A model generated the notes under the pieces. The model was not told where the DNA came from. It worked only from the letters and a program-made list of their open reading frames with translations, and did not search any database. A program made the translations under genes and the position numbers. Of a DNA stretch of 64,000 nucleotides, positions 46,117 to 58,095 are shown piece after piece (within the stretch, counting starts at the first letter, position 1; the number at the start of each line of letters is the position of its first letter). Source of the stretch: Cryptomeria japonica (taxonomy: Eukaryota; Streptophyta; Pinopsida; Cupressales; Cupressaceae); assembly GCF_030272615.1 (NCBI RefSeq), contig NC_081407.1, positions 373,842,632 through 373,906,631 of the forward strand, written 5' to 3'.

Positions 46117-46327
46117 CTCAAAGAGGTTTTCACCTTCAGATACGTCCTTTCTTTTTTACTTTTTTGGGGTCAGACAATGCCACAATGTGGTTTTCACCGT
46201 AAAACCCTTGATTTGTTTTTATTTTTACATTTTTGCGACTGGAAGGCCCAACACCATCACCAAAATATGCAACGATGTTGAGTTCTATAGTGTATCCTGC
46301 CTTATGGTCCCCAAGTGGAAGATCATC

Positions 46328-46633
46328 TCATATGCCTAAATAGTCGATAAAGGCTTCATCATTTTGGAATGTGTCAAATTGTATAGGTCCTTCATGGTCC
46401 CAATCAATAAGTTGGTGGTGAACAAGGGGAAGGTCTTCAATGTTTTCGAAGTCAGCGGGTGTTAGAGTGCATATACAGTTATATTCAGGTATGTCTAGGT
46501 AGTTGTTGAGGTCATCGTTGGCACTCTCCTCATCTGTCTCGATCGTGAACGAGTCCAAATTGTCATTATTAAAAGCACATTCCAAAACTGGTGTACTTAT
46601 CCTTCGTGATTTTGACCTAGAACCTAAGGACAA
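46328..46633 (-). other. Acidic linker segment of the Tat-like polyprotein
   Basis: The frame is open from 46633 to 46328 on the minus strand. It is rich in Asp, Glu and Asn, with PEYNCICTLTPADFEN. It lies between the G-patch-like segment and reverse transcriptase, where Tat polyproteins usually have a poorly conserved spacer. I recognise no domain. Confidence 0.5.
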
Positions 46634-46807
46634 AGACTGTGTGGGATCCTTAGGGGTTGTTTCTTGACCAACTTTGATTTTTTTATGAAATTCCTCTTCT
46701 TCTGTGGGTTCACCTGGTTCTCTAAATGTCTCGGTGAGTTCATAATCACTGGAGGATTTGTCCGAACCCCATTCCCATCCACTAGAGTTAGTGGAATAAT
46801 AGCTCTC

Positions 46808-47098
46808 TTATTGATCATTGGAAATCACTATTTGCAATGCTTCTTCTGGTTTGTGAGTGTTTACCCTGGAAGAGATGAAACCAAGCCCTTTTGAGCATTG
46901 ATTTTTAAATGTCAATTCTAGTTGCAAAGGTTGAGTAATACCTTCTTTTCTTAAGCCAAGAGGACTTTTACCATCATACCCAAACTTTTGTAGTATATTG
47001 AATCCTTTGCCATATTTTTCACATGGTATCTTGACATGGTCTTGTGTACCATCTTCAGGGTCTTTGTAAAGCATTTTGTATAAGTCTTCTTCTTCCAT
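46808..47098 (-). pseudogene. G-patch-like segment of the Tat-like polyprotein
   Basis: The minus strand reads KYGKGFNILQKFGYDGKSPL followed by GLRKEGITQPLQ. The glycine spacing and the GY..KSPLG..KEGI pattern resemble the G-patch, a nucleic-acid-binding motif found after protease in several retroelements. It lies between protease and reverse transcriptase. The match is by eye and degenerate. Confidence 0.45.
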
Positions 47099-47170
47099 TT
47101 CACCCCACTTTTGGAATATAGTAGGAGCCCATTTTAGTGTAATGATAGATACCTGTTTAGAAGGATGATG

Positions 47171-47880
47171 TCATCCATATTCTTTTGGTGAACTCATGAC
47201 TTGCCATAAGAACATGGTTTGATTCAAAGTGTATTCACCCATGCCTTTGTCTTGATATTTCCCTTTAAGCTCACCTTGCTTTGGTGTTGAAGGTTTTAAT
47301 GATTCAGGGTCAATATATGCAGAAGATGGGATAGCTTCTTTATTAAATTGAATTATTGTCTCTGTTTTTGGTTTCAAGTTATTGCAATATATAAATGGAT
47401 TAGGATCACCATTAACTATTACTTCAACTCCATTATGAGGAAACTTAATGCATTGATGGTATGTAGATGGGACTGTTCTCATCTCATGAATCCATGGACA
47501 TCCTAGCAATATGTTGTATGTGAGATCACGGTCTAGGACTTGACAAATCACATCCTCTGTAACTGGCCCAAATCTGATAGGTAAGGTGACTATGCCTTTG
47601 GATGAACACTCTTCATCCTCATATGCCTTGATGGTAATTTTGTTTGTAGCATTCACAACTTTATCTAAATATCCCAATTGTATTATTGTGTTCAAAGTAC
47701 ATATATTGAGACCAGCTCCTCCATCTATCAGGACTCATTTTATTTGATGTTTGTGTAGGAAGGCTTCAATGTGTAAAGGTGCATTATGTGGTTGGCTTAC
47801 AGATGTGTCATCAGCTTCTGTGAATGTAAGGGAGTGTGGAACAGAAAGGTATCCCACCATGGCTTGAAACTGGTCCACGT
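47171..47880 (-). pseudogene. Aspartic protease of the Tat-like element
   Basis: The active-site region reads VLIDGGAGLNICTL, with the catalytic Asp codon at 47725-47723. DGG in place of DSG/DTG is common in this lineage. The downstream part has DLTYNILLGCPWIHEMRTVP, the usual 'nlLLGRPWIH' element. A TGA stands just before VLIDGG where Trp is expected. Confidence 0.75.
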
Positions 47881-50324
47881 TTAGATTAGTGGGACAGTAG
47901 TGTCTCTCAAAGTTTTGTCAAGAATGGCTTTATGTGTGGGGGATATGCGTAAAAGCTCTAGGATGGAGATAAGGGTGGACATCCTCCCTAACTGTTCTAC
48001 CAGATCGTACTTAGGTTTGGTTGATGATGAAGCATTGGTTTTAGCTGGAGCACCTTGCAAAGTGACCTTACCTTGACGAGTTGTGACATTACATTCAAAG
48101 GTAGATTCAGAAGAAGGTCCAATGCCTTTTAGGACAACTTTGGGTCTTTGGGTAGAATTTTCAGGCGTTTTGTCCTTGATGATAATGGTAGAGACATAAT
48201 TGTCCATCAAAATATGATTAACAGTTGAATCATAGTTATAAGATGCTCTGGTATAGTTGGTCTGCTCATCTATGGCTTTCGATTTTCCCTTGTCATGTTT
48301 AGGGAATGGTTCCTTAAACATCTCATGTTCTTGATTGGATGAATGTCCTTCGATCTCAATGTCACCTCTATCAATAAGATCTTGTATAATGTTCTTTAGC
48401 CAATGACAATTTCCTATTTTATGTCCCTTGCTCTTTTGATATTCACAGTACTCACCATCATTCCACCAATTTGGTTTGACCTTTGGTTCATATGGAGGAT
48501 TGTCAAGAATTGTTATTATCTTGTTTGCCACTAGCTTCTTGAAAGCTAATTCAAGTGGTTCTCCCAATGGGGTGTATTTCCTTCTTGGTTTGGAAGTTGT
48601 TTGAGTATTCACTTGGTTGTTTGTAGAACTTGATCCAGAAAGAATGATTTTGGGTCTCGTTGTGTTAACATCAACAACATAATCATTTATTGTGTTCTTG
48701 TTCTTGTTCCAAAATCTTGTCTTGTATTTTCCTTTAAAGTCCTCTTTGTTTTCTTTGAATATCTTGATTACTCCTTGTTCAATTAGGACCTTGTCTATTG
48801 CTAAGCCTTTTTCAATGACATCCTTGAAAGTGGACAAGCAAAATTTCCTTAAATCATAACCAATTTCTCTATGGACATTCTATGTGAACATCTCTACCAT
48901 TTGTTTTTGTGGAATTTCACAAGAGCATCTGTTGGCTAAATTCCTTCATCTTTGTAAGAATGATGAAAATGACTCCCTATCCTTTTTCTTAGTGTTGCAC
49001 AAAGTGGTAACTAATATATCTGTCTCTATATTGTATGAGAAATGTTGTATGAAATCTTTTGCTAGATCACCCCAAGACTTAATTCCAGGTGGAAGTTGGG
49101 AGAACCATTCCATAGCTTGATCACCTAAGCTCTATGGGAATAATCTCATTAAGTATGTTTCTTCTGATGCTACTCAATGCAAGCTGTGAAAAATTGTCTT
49201 ATATGTGCCTTAGGGTATCCTTTGCCTCTGTACTTATCAAACTTAGGTATCACGAAATGTCTAGGAAAAGGAGGCATTGGAATGCTTTTGTCAAATGGAT
49301 AGGGACATATGTCTCTCATTGTGTAAGTTGGCTTTGGTATATTTATGTCCTCCATTTTCTTTTGTAAGTCCTTTATTTGTTGTTCCAAATTGTTCTTAGG
49401 TGGAGATTGACTTCTTGGACCATATCCCATGCCTAAGCCACCGGGTGGAGGAAGTAGATGCTGCATGTATGGATGGTATTGATCATAAACATGTTCATAA
49501 GGAGGAGGTCTATAATGATACTATGTATGAGAACCATCTGGTATAAAGTCATAATGAGGAATGGAATATCTGCTTTGTCCATGTATATCATATTCTACAG
49601 GCATGTCATGAGTTTGTTCTTATGTGTTGTCCCCAAATTTGACGCGGGGTTTTCTTGTGTCCAAATTTTGAGCATGCCTCTGGATATCCAATAGCTTTTG
49701 AGGTTGGTCCTTAGCATTGGTATGCAATTGAGTGTATTTATTTGCATAAGACTTCCATAATGGTTTCCGTAGACAGAGTTGTTCATGAGATGCTCTTTCA
49801 TGAGTATCATAAGCTGGACCATGTGTATTTGGGACCTCAGGTTTTTGAAACAAAGATGATGGTGGCTCAGGCATGATATGCGGTCCTCTAGTACCTCCAC
49901 TATTAGGTCCCCTTTGATCCATGTTGAGTTGAGTTTCTTGCATAGGTTGATTTTACACTATTTGAGACTTGTCAAAATCATGAGGTATCTTAGTTCCACT
50001 TTGTGCCATCACTTTTAGAAAATATTGTCTATCTCTTCTCATGATTTCCTCAACCAATCTATTAAAATGGGGATCCATGATGGAGTCCTCCACTTCTGCT
50101 GAATGTACAAAAAAGTTGTTTCTATTGTCATTATGTGTATCATTGTTGTTTGTATTATCCACGTTCTCAACATTTTGAGTGTTCCTATAAGTGTCCATGT
50201 CAGGTAATGTGGTATGATCAAAATTGAAGAAGATATCATTGTCATACTCATAGGCACTCATGTTTGCAGACCCTTGAGCCTCTTTAGCTTCTCTCCTAGA
50301 TTTTTGGGAACAGGTTTCAACCAT
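47881..50324 (-). pseudogene. Gag of the Tat-like element
   Basis: One frame from 50324 runs past TAG codons near 49953, 49618 and 49520 to about 49170. It includes FPRHFVIPKFDKYRGKGYPK, a typical capsid start. After a frameshift, AMEWFSQLPPGIKSWGDL and FLQR motifs follow. The open 48837-47881 part has ANKIITILDNPP, CEYQKSKGHKIGNCHWLK (a zinc-knuckle-like motif with Gln for His) and ILELLRISPTHKAILDKTL, a signature of Tat/Ogre Gag-Pol. Multiple stops make it inactive. Confidence 0.8.
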
Positions 50325-52526
50325 GAACTAGATCTTGACCAAGATGTGTGAGACTAGATGAAGATGGAAAGAGTATGGAAGACCAAGAGCTGGATGGAAT
50401 GTAAATGAATTTGAGGTATACTTGCAATGTCCAAAGTGTAAGACCAAGTATGTATGTAGTAGAGTAGGTGTGACTTCCAAAGAGATGATATTTTCTCTTG
50501 ATGAGGTAGGTTGACCTTGACTCTAAGTAAGACCAAATGAGACCCAAGGGTGATAGACCTTGATGAGGGACCACTTAGCAAAATGTTGTTGTATGTAGTG
50601 TGTTGACAAAGTAAGATTAGGACAAGCAAGTGACCTTTTGACTCAAGTTTAGACAAATGTGAATGTAATGCAAGGTGTAAAGCAATGATGGACTTTGTGA
50701 GACCCAGAAATAGGTTGAATGCTAGATGAAAACCTGAAGAAATAACCTAGGAAGCTCAATGAGTCTGAAACTGACTGTTGTTGTTTGCTGGATTGTAAGT
50801 TTTTTCAATTCTAAACATAGACGCGACTAAATGACATTGACGTTGTTTAACATTGTACATACGCATTTTTGAGATTTTGTGAATGCAATTTTGCTTGAGA
50901 TAACATAGATGCGTTTATGTCCTACACAAATGTGATTAAATGACACAAACATGTTTAAACACTGCACAGAAGCGTTTCTAGAAACTGAGTGCAATTTTTT
51001 CAATTTTGTAAAGTTGGTGTTGTGACCAAATATGAATTTTTGATTGTTTTTTCGTGACAAGAGGACACAATGTTGATAAGGACTCAATGTTTGCAAGTGT
51101 TTAGACTCAAAATGACTCAAATAAAGTGCGTTGTTTCATGTAAAAAAATGTTTTGCATACACTTGAAAACACAAAAGACACAATATTTTGATGTTTGGTC
51201 TTGAATGTTTGAATGTTTAAAAGAAGACAAGCACAATTCTTATGGCTGGCCAAGACAATAGTTGTTGATCCCACATGGGGTTTCCCTTGAGGATATGCTA
51301 TTCAGAGTGGATACTTAGATGCTTGACCCCACTGGCTCCACCCTCGACACTCACTTCTCCGGGGAAGCCAAGCATCAGTCCCCACGAAAACTCCCCATGG
51401 TGAACTTTGTTTCTCTACTAATAACCATATGTATGTGGGCCGCTCCAAAGGTCCGACCTCTTGTCCCAACAACTAGAAGGATTTTGTCTTTCTAAAACAA
51501 AAGGTGCTAGTAAGGGCATCTGCTCATGTGGCCATACATGTGGCACTTTCAACTTTGTAAATACATAAGACTCCCAGCCGGTAGGGGTTACACCCTACAA
51601 CTGATCAAATAAATTTGATCAAATGGGTTTATGGGGAGACATAGTGTCGATATGAACTAATTAGCACACGTTACCCATGGCTTTCACCATGGATACAATT
51701 ATTTATAGTGGTTCAGAAGAGGTGGGTTTTCCTCGCTACCACTTGGGTCGTTCTCTCCTCACTAGTAGTCCTAATGACCACATAGGTAGACAGGCCCTCT
51801 AGAGATTAAACAAAAAGAGCCTATTTCTCAAGACACAAAAGACACTGGTTCAATTTTAGTGCACCAATTGAAGTGTTTGGTAATCTATTAAAATAAGGCA
51901 CACAATAAAGATAAAAAACCCTTGCCAAAAATTATGCAACAAAGATTTGTTAGAAGTTTTGCAATAATACCCCTCTTGAAAGCACACGTTAGGTAAATTT
52001 TAGATCCAAAAGACTGTGAAAAAGGGGTCATCGACAAGATGTTTTGCATCAAGGACAAGCTGCACCAATTTGTTAGCTAGATCACAAGATGTTAGCCCAA
52101 AATAAACCAAATCTGAAATCCAAATGACAAAATGAAGCCTTAAAACTGGAACAAAAACTGAAAAATGCGAAATCGGAAACACAAACACAATTAAACCTAA
52201 CGCAGATGCGGTTAAAGATCACAAACGCGCCTAAAACCTTCACAGATGCAAGACAACACAGACGTGGTTAAAGATCACAAACGCGACTGAAAGATGCACA
52301 GATGTGATTAAAAAGCACAGACGCGACCCTGCAATCTGCAAAAAAAACTAAAATAATGCCGAATGCAAACGTGATTACAAAGGTCATAGACACAGCAAAA
52401 AATAAAAAAATGTGATTCTAGAATGCACAAACGTGGACATGTCGAAATGTTGTCAGAAAATGTCAGATCTGCAACTTCAGAAACACAAAATCTATGACAA
52501 AAGATGTTAAATGCAAAAAAACAAGA
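50325..52526 (-). other. Untranslated leader of the Tat-like element
   Basis: 2.2 kb lie between primer site and gag without a supported frame. At 50815-50990 and 52195-52440 there are many degenerate copies of 'cacaaacgcgattaaa' spaced 25-35 bases apart. The part 51250-51900 resembles the leader at 1-700 in places. Confidence 0.6.
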
Positions 52527-52544
52527 GTCCCACTAGGTGTGCCA
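52527..52544 (-). promoter_or_regulatory. Primer binding site of the Tat-like element
   Basis: The minus strand reads TGGCACACCTAGTGGGAC three bases after the 5' LTR ends at 52548. The complement ends in GCCA, as a tRNA 3' end should. The tRNA is not assigned. Confidence 0.8.
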
Positions 52545-52547
52545 AAA

Positions 52548-53309
52548 TGTTTATGGTAAAAATGGAAACAACAATATTGAAAGACTGAATAGATTCAACC
52601 ATGAAACCCTAGCCTAACAACAACAAAGATCCACCATAACATATGAAGATTATCTAAGACAATGCAAATCAATGAAATCACAAAGATTATACCATCACAT
52701 GTCCAATAGAGTTTGGATCTCCATTGATCTTGCTTGATATATTTTCTCTTAGATTTTATGTGTGCACAAGAGCTCAACAAAGAATGGAAATGTGGTTGCA
52801 AGTAGGCTTGATCGCATATGAAAGTTCGAATGCTAGAATGCTTGAAAGATTGATTAGGGTTGATAATGAAGGAAGAATCTCCTTATATAGAAGACACTAT
52901 AAGATATAGAGGGATAAGATTGAGAGGTGTAAGAGATAAATGGTTGGCTAGGATTAGAGGGTAGGTAGAGAAAATAAGAAAATAATGAGAGGGTAGGTAG
53001 TGTAGGAATTAAGAGATGCATGACATGTGTCATGGGTAGAAAAGGCTAATGAATTAATTAAATAAATGAAGATTTATTTAATTAATAGAGGAAGTGGGAT
53101 AGTTAAATAAATAAAATATTTATTTAATTTAGGAAAAGGACAATTTAAATAAATAAAAGTATTTATTTAAATGATAAATGAGGCTAGAAGAGGATAAATG
53201 AATTAATTAAATAAATAAAGATTTATTTAATTAATAGAAGAATTAGGCTAAAATAATTAAATAAATAAAATATTTAATTAATTAGATAGGACAATTTTAG
53301 GTGTCTACA
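52548..53309 (-). mobile_element. 5' LTR of the Tat-like element
   Basis: 762 bp with the same ends as 33308-34069 (TGTTTATGG to GTGTCTACA). The hairpin ladder is retained at about 53053-53284. ACTTC follows at 53310-53314. Confidence 0.9.
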
Positions 53310-54420
53310 ACTTCATTCAAGATGGTATGTTATTCAGAGGATTTCACTTGTGCATACCTAAGAGTTCTATGAGGGAGAATCTAATAAAGGAGAAACACAG
53401 TGGAGGATTAGCTAGACATTTTGGTATTGACAAAATAATAGCATTGGTGAGTGAGAAGTACTTTTGGCCCCAGATTCATAAGGATGTTAAGAGATATGTG
53501 CAAAGTTGTAGAGTTTGTCAAGTTGCAAATGGTAGTAGTCAGAATGTGGGATTGTATAAACCTTTGACAGTACCGGTAAGACCTTGGGAAGATATAAGCA
53601 TGGATTTCATACTTGGATTACCTAAAACACCGAGAGGGAATGATTCTATATTTGTGGTAGTGGATAGATTCTCGAAGATGGCTCATTTAATACCTTGTAA
53701 GAAGACATCAGATGCATTAAATGTAGCAAACCCATTTTTGAAAGAAGTAGTGAGATTGCATGGATTACCTAAGAGCATAGTTTCAGACAAAGACACTAAG
53801 TTTGTTGGCTATTTTTGGAGAACACTTTGGAAGAAGATGAAGACATATTTGAAGTTTAGTTATACTTTTCATCCACAGACTGATGGATAGACAGAAGTAG
53901 TTAATCATAGCTTTGGAAATTTGTTGAGATGTTTAATTGGAGATAAAACCAGAAGTTGGGATTTGATCCTTGCACAAGAAGAGTTTGCCTGTAACAATTT
54001 AGTAAACAGGAGTACTAGAAGAACACCTTTTGAGATTGTTACTGGAGTGCATCCTAGAGGTATATCAGAATTAAGAGATATTAGCAATGAAGACCAAAGA
54101 AGTTCAGAAGCTAAAGACTTTGCAGATCATATGACAACCTTGCATATTTAGGTTAAGTAGCATTTGGAGGACATGAACAATAAATATAAAGAGACGACAG
54201 ATGAGAAGAGGAGACATAAGGAATTTGAAGTTGGTGATGAAGTGATGGTGTATCTAGGAAAAGAAATATTCCCAGTTGGAACTTATAAAAAATTGCAGAT
54301 GAAAATGATTGGACCTTGTAGGATTTTGAGGAAGTTCAGTTTTGGAAATGCATATGAAGTGGAGTTATCGGATAGTCTGAGTATTTCACCTATGTTTAAC
54401 ATTGTAGTATCATGAACCAA
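53310..54420 (+). pseudogene. Gypsy pol second part: integrase (continues from 33307)
   Basis: The frame interrupted at 33307 resumes with the integrase zinc finger: H-containing LIKEKHSGGLARHFG, then YFWPQIHKDVKRYVQSC and RVCQVANG. The core has DISMDFILGLPKTPRGNDSI, VVVDRFSKMAHLIPC, IVSDKDTKFVGYFWRTLW and FHPQTDG. The C-terminal part has FEVGDEVMVYLGKE and KMIGPCRILRKF. Stops lie after QTDG (53888), after TLHI and before the final HLED segment. With 31340-33295 it forms one decayed pol gene. Confidence 0.85.
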
Positions 54421-54672
54421 AATTCAGTGAGGACATAATTGCAGACTTAGATAAATAGTTGCCCCAGAAGGAACCAAATTAGATTGAAGACATTTTGGAC
54501 AGTAGGATTGGGTGTAGTACCCAGAGCAGTTAGTATAAGGAGTATCTTGTGAAGTGGAAGGATAGACCAGTTGAAGAATCGTCTTAGATTTCTCAGGCAG
54601 AGGTGGACTGCCTTGGTTTTCCTTTGACCCTAGCAAAGTGAGAGGATCACTTTTTCAATAACCTCATATGTT

Positions 54673-54813
54673 TGATGTAGGAGCATCCTCGATTCATAGT
54701 AATCTTGCATCAACCAAAAAAAAATTAATTTTTGTTTTGCTTTCAGTTTGAAGTTTCGACATTTCTTTTTGTGTGTCCTGGTTTTGGCTCACTGGATCCT
54801 ATGGAGTTGGATT
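54673..54813 (+). mobile_element. 3' LTR start of the plus-strand Gypsy element, interrupted
   Basis: The sequence from TGATGTAGGAGCATCC to GGAGTTGGATT matches the first part of the 5' LTR at 29281. At 54814 it is cut by another LTR. A purine-rich stretch (54636-54649) precedes it, but with a gap of about 23 bases. Confidence 0.7.
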
Positions 54814-56195
54814 TGTTAGGATAACTAGTGAACAACTAAGAGGGGGGGGTGGAGAAGTTGTTAACAGATTATATCATTTAATCCACTTAATAACCTTTAA
54901 CCAGATTAAATACTGGTAAAGCAAAAATAGATACCAGTAAGCAATAAAACTTAACAATGAAATAGATAATCAACACAATGCAACCATACCACATAACACC
55001 ATGATTTGTACGTGGAAAACCCGTAAAGGGAAAAACCATGTTGGGAAGCCTACCCACAGTCAGATGATACTTCTGCAGAAAGTATGTGATACAATGAGGG
55101 GCCTACACATGCAGGAAGGCACACTGCCTAGAGCGTACTTCTCATTACAAAAGAGTCTCACAGACTATAGAGATGTTATAACCACCTCAAGATAAATGGA
55201 CAACAATCCAAAATAATGAACTGCCAGAGATAACATCTACCATGCCTAATTACAGTCTCGGTTAAGCTCAATACTGGAGGCCTTTAACCTCTTCCTTAAT
55301 CCCAATTCAATCACCTATGATTGACCAAATCTCCTTCGCATATGATATTGCATTTCAAGACCACGACACATAATCCCCATGATCTACAATGAGATCTTAC
55401 ATCATTTTATACCAACCCTAAGGCCTAAACCAATTAGGCTGGCCACCTAAAAGATATTACAATAAGATCATTACATAAATGCATATTACAATGATATGCC
55501 ATGTCGACTTAAGACAAAAACAATAATAACCAATCTATAGAACATCCCAAAACATCCCGATAACGTGTAGAGTACACGTTAACATGATACCAGTCCATAA
55601 CCTAGATAGGTACCAGACTTATTCTGGGTCCACCACGCCAAAGCGATGTCTCCACCTGGTTGAAGCATGATCAGAAAACATCTTCAGCATTCTAAAATCC
55701 ATATAGAAGCCACACCAACATGACTTATGCATCCTGTCAAGATTCCTCAGTGAAAGCTCTATCGGTCAAACCTTAAACCAATGTTGGTAATGGTTTACAA
55801 GAGTGTATGATAGCATCTGATTACCAAGTCAATACCAACTAACCAAAACATGCTACAGGAACATGTAACACATAAAATCAAACATACTCCATTGATCCAA
55901 ACATGTCGGAAGTGTCCAACAGATAGTCTCTTCTGCCGGTAACACTAGATCTTCTACTGGTAACCAAAACCTGTGTGCTGGTAACCAACCATAACAGCTA
56001 GTGTTGACATCAATGAAAAAACATCAATACAACACATAATCAATTCATCCATAATTCCAACAATCTCCCCCTTTGGTATTGATGGCAACACTAGATGTGA
56101 AAAAAAAAACATCTAAGTACCAAGAAAATACCAAACAGGTCTCCCCCTGTGGAAGACAACCAACAATCTCCTAGAAACCAAGAAAATTTCAGATT
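54814..56195 (-). mobile_element. 3' LTR and short internal tail of a copia-like element
   Basis: In plus orientation the LTR runs from TGTTAGGATAAC to AATTCCAACA (54814-56062, 1249 bp). On the minus strand a purine tract ACCAAAGGGGGAGAT (56063-56077) precedes TGTTGGAATT, the usual copia 3' LTR start. About 130 bases of internal sequence remain to 56195. No coding domain remains. The block 'acgtggaaaacccgtaaagg' at 55010 has a relative at about 61755 in the next LTR of this type. Confidence 0.65.
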
Positions 56196-57018
56196 GCTTT
56201 TTATAAGAGGTGTTGTTGAGGTGGCCTCACATGGCCCCAACCCATCTTTTTTTTTTTTTAAAGTTTTTTTAATAAAAACTTTTCAATATAACCATTTAAA
56301 AGGAAAATTATTTTTGTTGAGGTATATGTTGTAGATCAGAGAATGTTCTATGTTTATGTAATGTTGACATCATCATATGTAAGGATTTTTTTGGCCCCCC
56401 TTTCCATTTGCATTTTTAGTCTGATAGGCGATTTTCAAATGGTGACATCTCGAGCTCAAAACCTCCTTTTCTAGTGCAATTATTTTTTGACTTCGGGTAG
56501 AATTTTGTGCTCTATCCAATGGTGCAGGTGATTTTCCATTTTGATAAACAGATTTTCCAGAAAATGCAAATTTTCATCGTTGTAGTTGGGCAATCCCTAT
56601 TTTTGCAACTTCAGAGGCTTAATTCAGGCTCATATGACCTCCTTTTCAGGTGCCATTTTTTTTAAGTGCATAAGTTTTCATCTACTTTCATGTGGTGCTA
56701 TCATATTTTCACCATTTTGAGTCGAAATTGTACTTTTAGTATTTGGTCATTTTTGGCCTATTTGGTACTTGTAATTAGCTTGGATCTTAGTTTAGATCTC
56801 TTGAAATATTTGTTTGAATCTCTTATAGCCTACTTGAAGCAGTTGTATTTTGAAATCAAAAGTCCACTCTTGCCTTGTTTTGCAAGTGGCCATTGTATTC
56901 ACACTAAATATAAAGTGCCAAACCATCATTTTTTGGGGGGTTTCTTTGTTGAGTGAATTTGGGGGGTGTCTTTTGTGATTGTGCCTCTCTCTATCTTGTG
57001 TTTTTTCATTTTGATGCT
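56196..57018 (+). other. 5' untranslated part of a gag/protease-only copia element
   Basis: T-rich and AT-rich sequence precedes the Gag ATG. It contains 'gtgacatctcgagctcaaaa' and similar blocks. No 5' LTR or primer site is visible, so the element's 5' end is missing or unrecognisable. A 'taaagtgcca' block near 56910 recalls the elements at 3217-8266. Confidence 0.4.
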
Positions 57019-58063
57019 ATGGGTTCTCCTAAATTTCCACTTTTAACTCCACATAATTATGCCTCATGGAAAATCAAAGCATGGAGTAAGTTAACAGAAA
57101 AAATGACTCATTCATTATGTAAATGGAACAATAACAACACCATTGGATCCTAAGTCTGATCCTAATGGTCAAGTTGAATGACTCACTAAAAATTCTATGG
57201 CAATTGGAACTTTGAGAAAGTATGTATCAGATGACCTTATTTTTCACATTGAGAAATGTACTCCAGTTAAAGAGGCTTGGGATATTTATGAGAAATTGTA
57301 TAGTAAATTTGATGAGATTAAGGGCTACAAGCTTGATGACCTGAACTCACAACATTAGACCCTAAGGATTTTGATACAATCCAAGAGTATGTCACAAAAG
57401 CAAATGAGCTAAGAGAAAATCTTAAGGATTGTGGCATTGAAAAAAAGGATGCTCAATTGGTTTACAATTTGTTGGACAAGCTTCCATCAGAGTATGTAAC
57501 CTTTGTTTCTAGCTTTCACACCCATCAGTTGGCTCAAGGTGCCTCATACACTCCACCATCATTTGATGCATTCACGGAGATGTTGATACTTGAGCAATCT
57601 AAGTTGACTAAGATGGGGATTCTCAAATCTTCAAAGTCACAAGCTTTGGTGGCTAATAAAGGGAATTAAAGCAATCAAGGGAAAGGCAAGAACCAAAAGT
57701 AGTCTAAGACAAAGCCACAACAAGATGAAGCATAGTCATCCTCTCCACAACAAGGTGATTCTACATCCTCACCTAAGAGGAAATCATATAAGGACAATCT
57801 TTTTTGTGCATATTGCAAGAAGTCAGGACATGATGAACACCATTGTTACAAGAAGGATATTGATGAATTGAAACATCTTGAGAATAATAGAATCAGTTTG
57901 CCTTCTAGAATGTCTACTTCAGATTCTTCTTCCAAAGAAAAGGATAAAGGGAAGGATCACTCTTTTGGGACAAGTAAAGGACAAGCTCTTTGTGCTACTA
58001 CAAGTCATGATTCAGGGAGATGGCTTCTAGATTCGGGATTTTCTCATCACATGACATCTTCAT
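57019..58063 (+). pseudogene. Copia gag and protease start, broken
   Basis: The ATG at 57019 begins MGSPKFPLLTPHNYASWKIK, a copia Gag start. After a frameshift near 57140 the frame gives AWDIYEKLYSKFDEIKGYKL, then LPSEYVTFVSSFHTHQL, characteristic of UBN2-type Gag. A CCHC knuckle CAYCKKSGHDEHHC is at about 57808-57849. The protease active-site region is DSGRWLLDSGFSHHMTSS at about 58010-58063. Stops occur near 57357, 57667 and 57733. Confidence 0.8.
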
Positions 58064-58095
58064 AGTCTACGTTCTCTTCATTTGAGCCTTGTACC

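Larger units (their letters stand above)
33308..53309 (-). mobile_element. Tat/Ogre-like Ty3/Gypsy retrotransposon, 20 kb, minus strand
   Basis: It is bounded by two 762-bp LTRs (33308-34069 and 52548-53309) that differ at roughly 30 positions by eye, about 4%. A 5-bp duplication ACTTC lies outside. On the minus strand the order is 5' LTR, primer site, 2.2-kb leader, gag, protease, G-patch-like segment, reverse transcriptase, RNase H, a second RNase H-like domain, integrase, a long 3' region and the 3' LTR. A second RNase H before integrase and the great length are hallmarks of the Tat lineage. The 3' region holds an antisense plant mobile domain gene and a truncated Gypsy insertion. Confidence 0.9.

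Noticed and set aside
54636-54649. Purine stretch as the polypurine tract of the plus-strand Gypsy element
   Set aside because: It is separated by about 23 bases from the LTR start supported by the 5' LTR. It may be right if the LTR start is misjudged, so it is not called.
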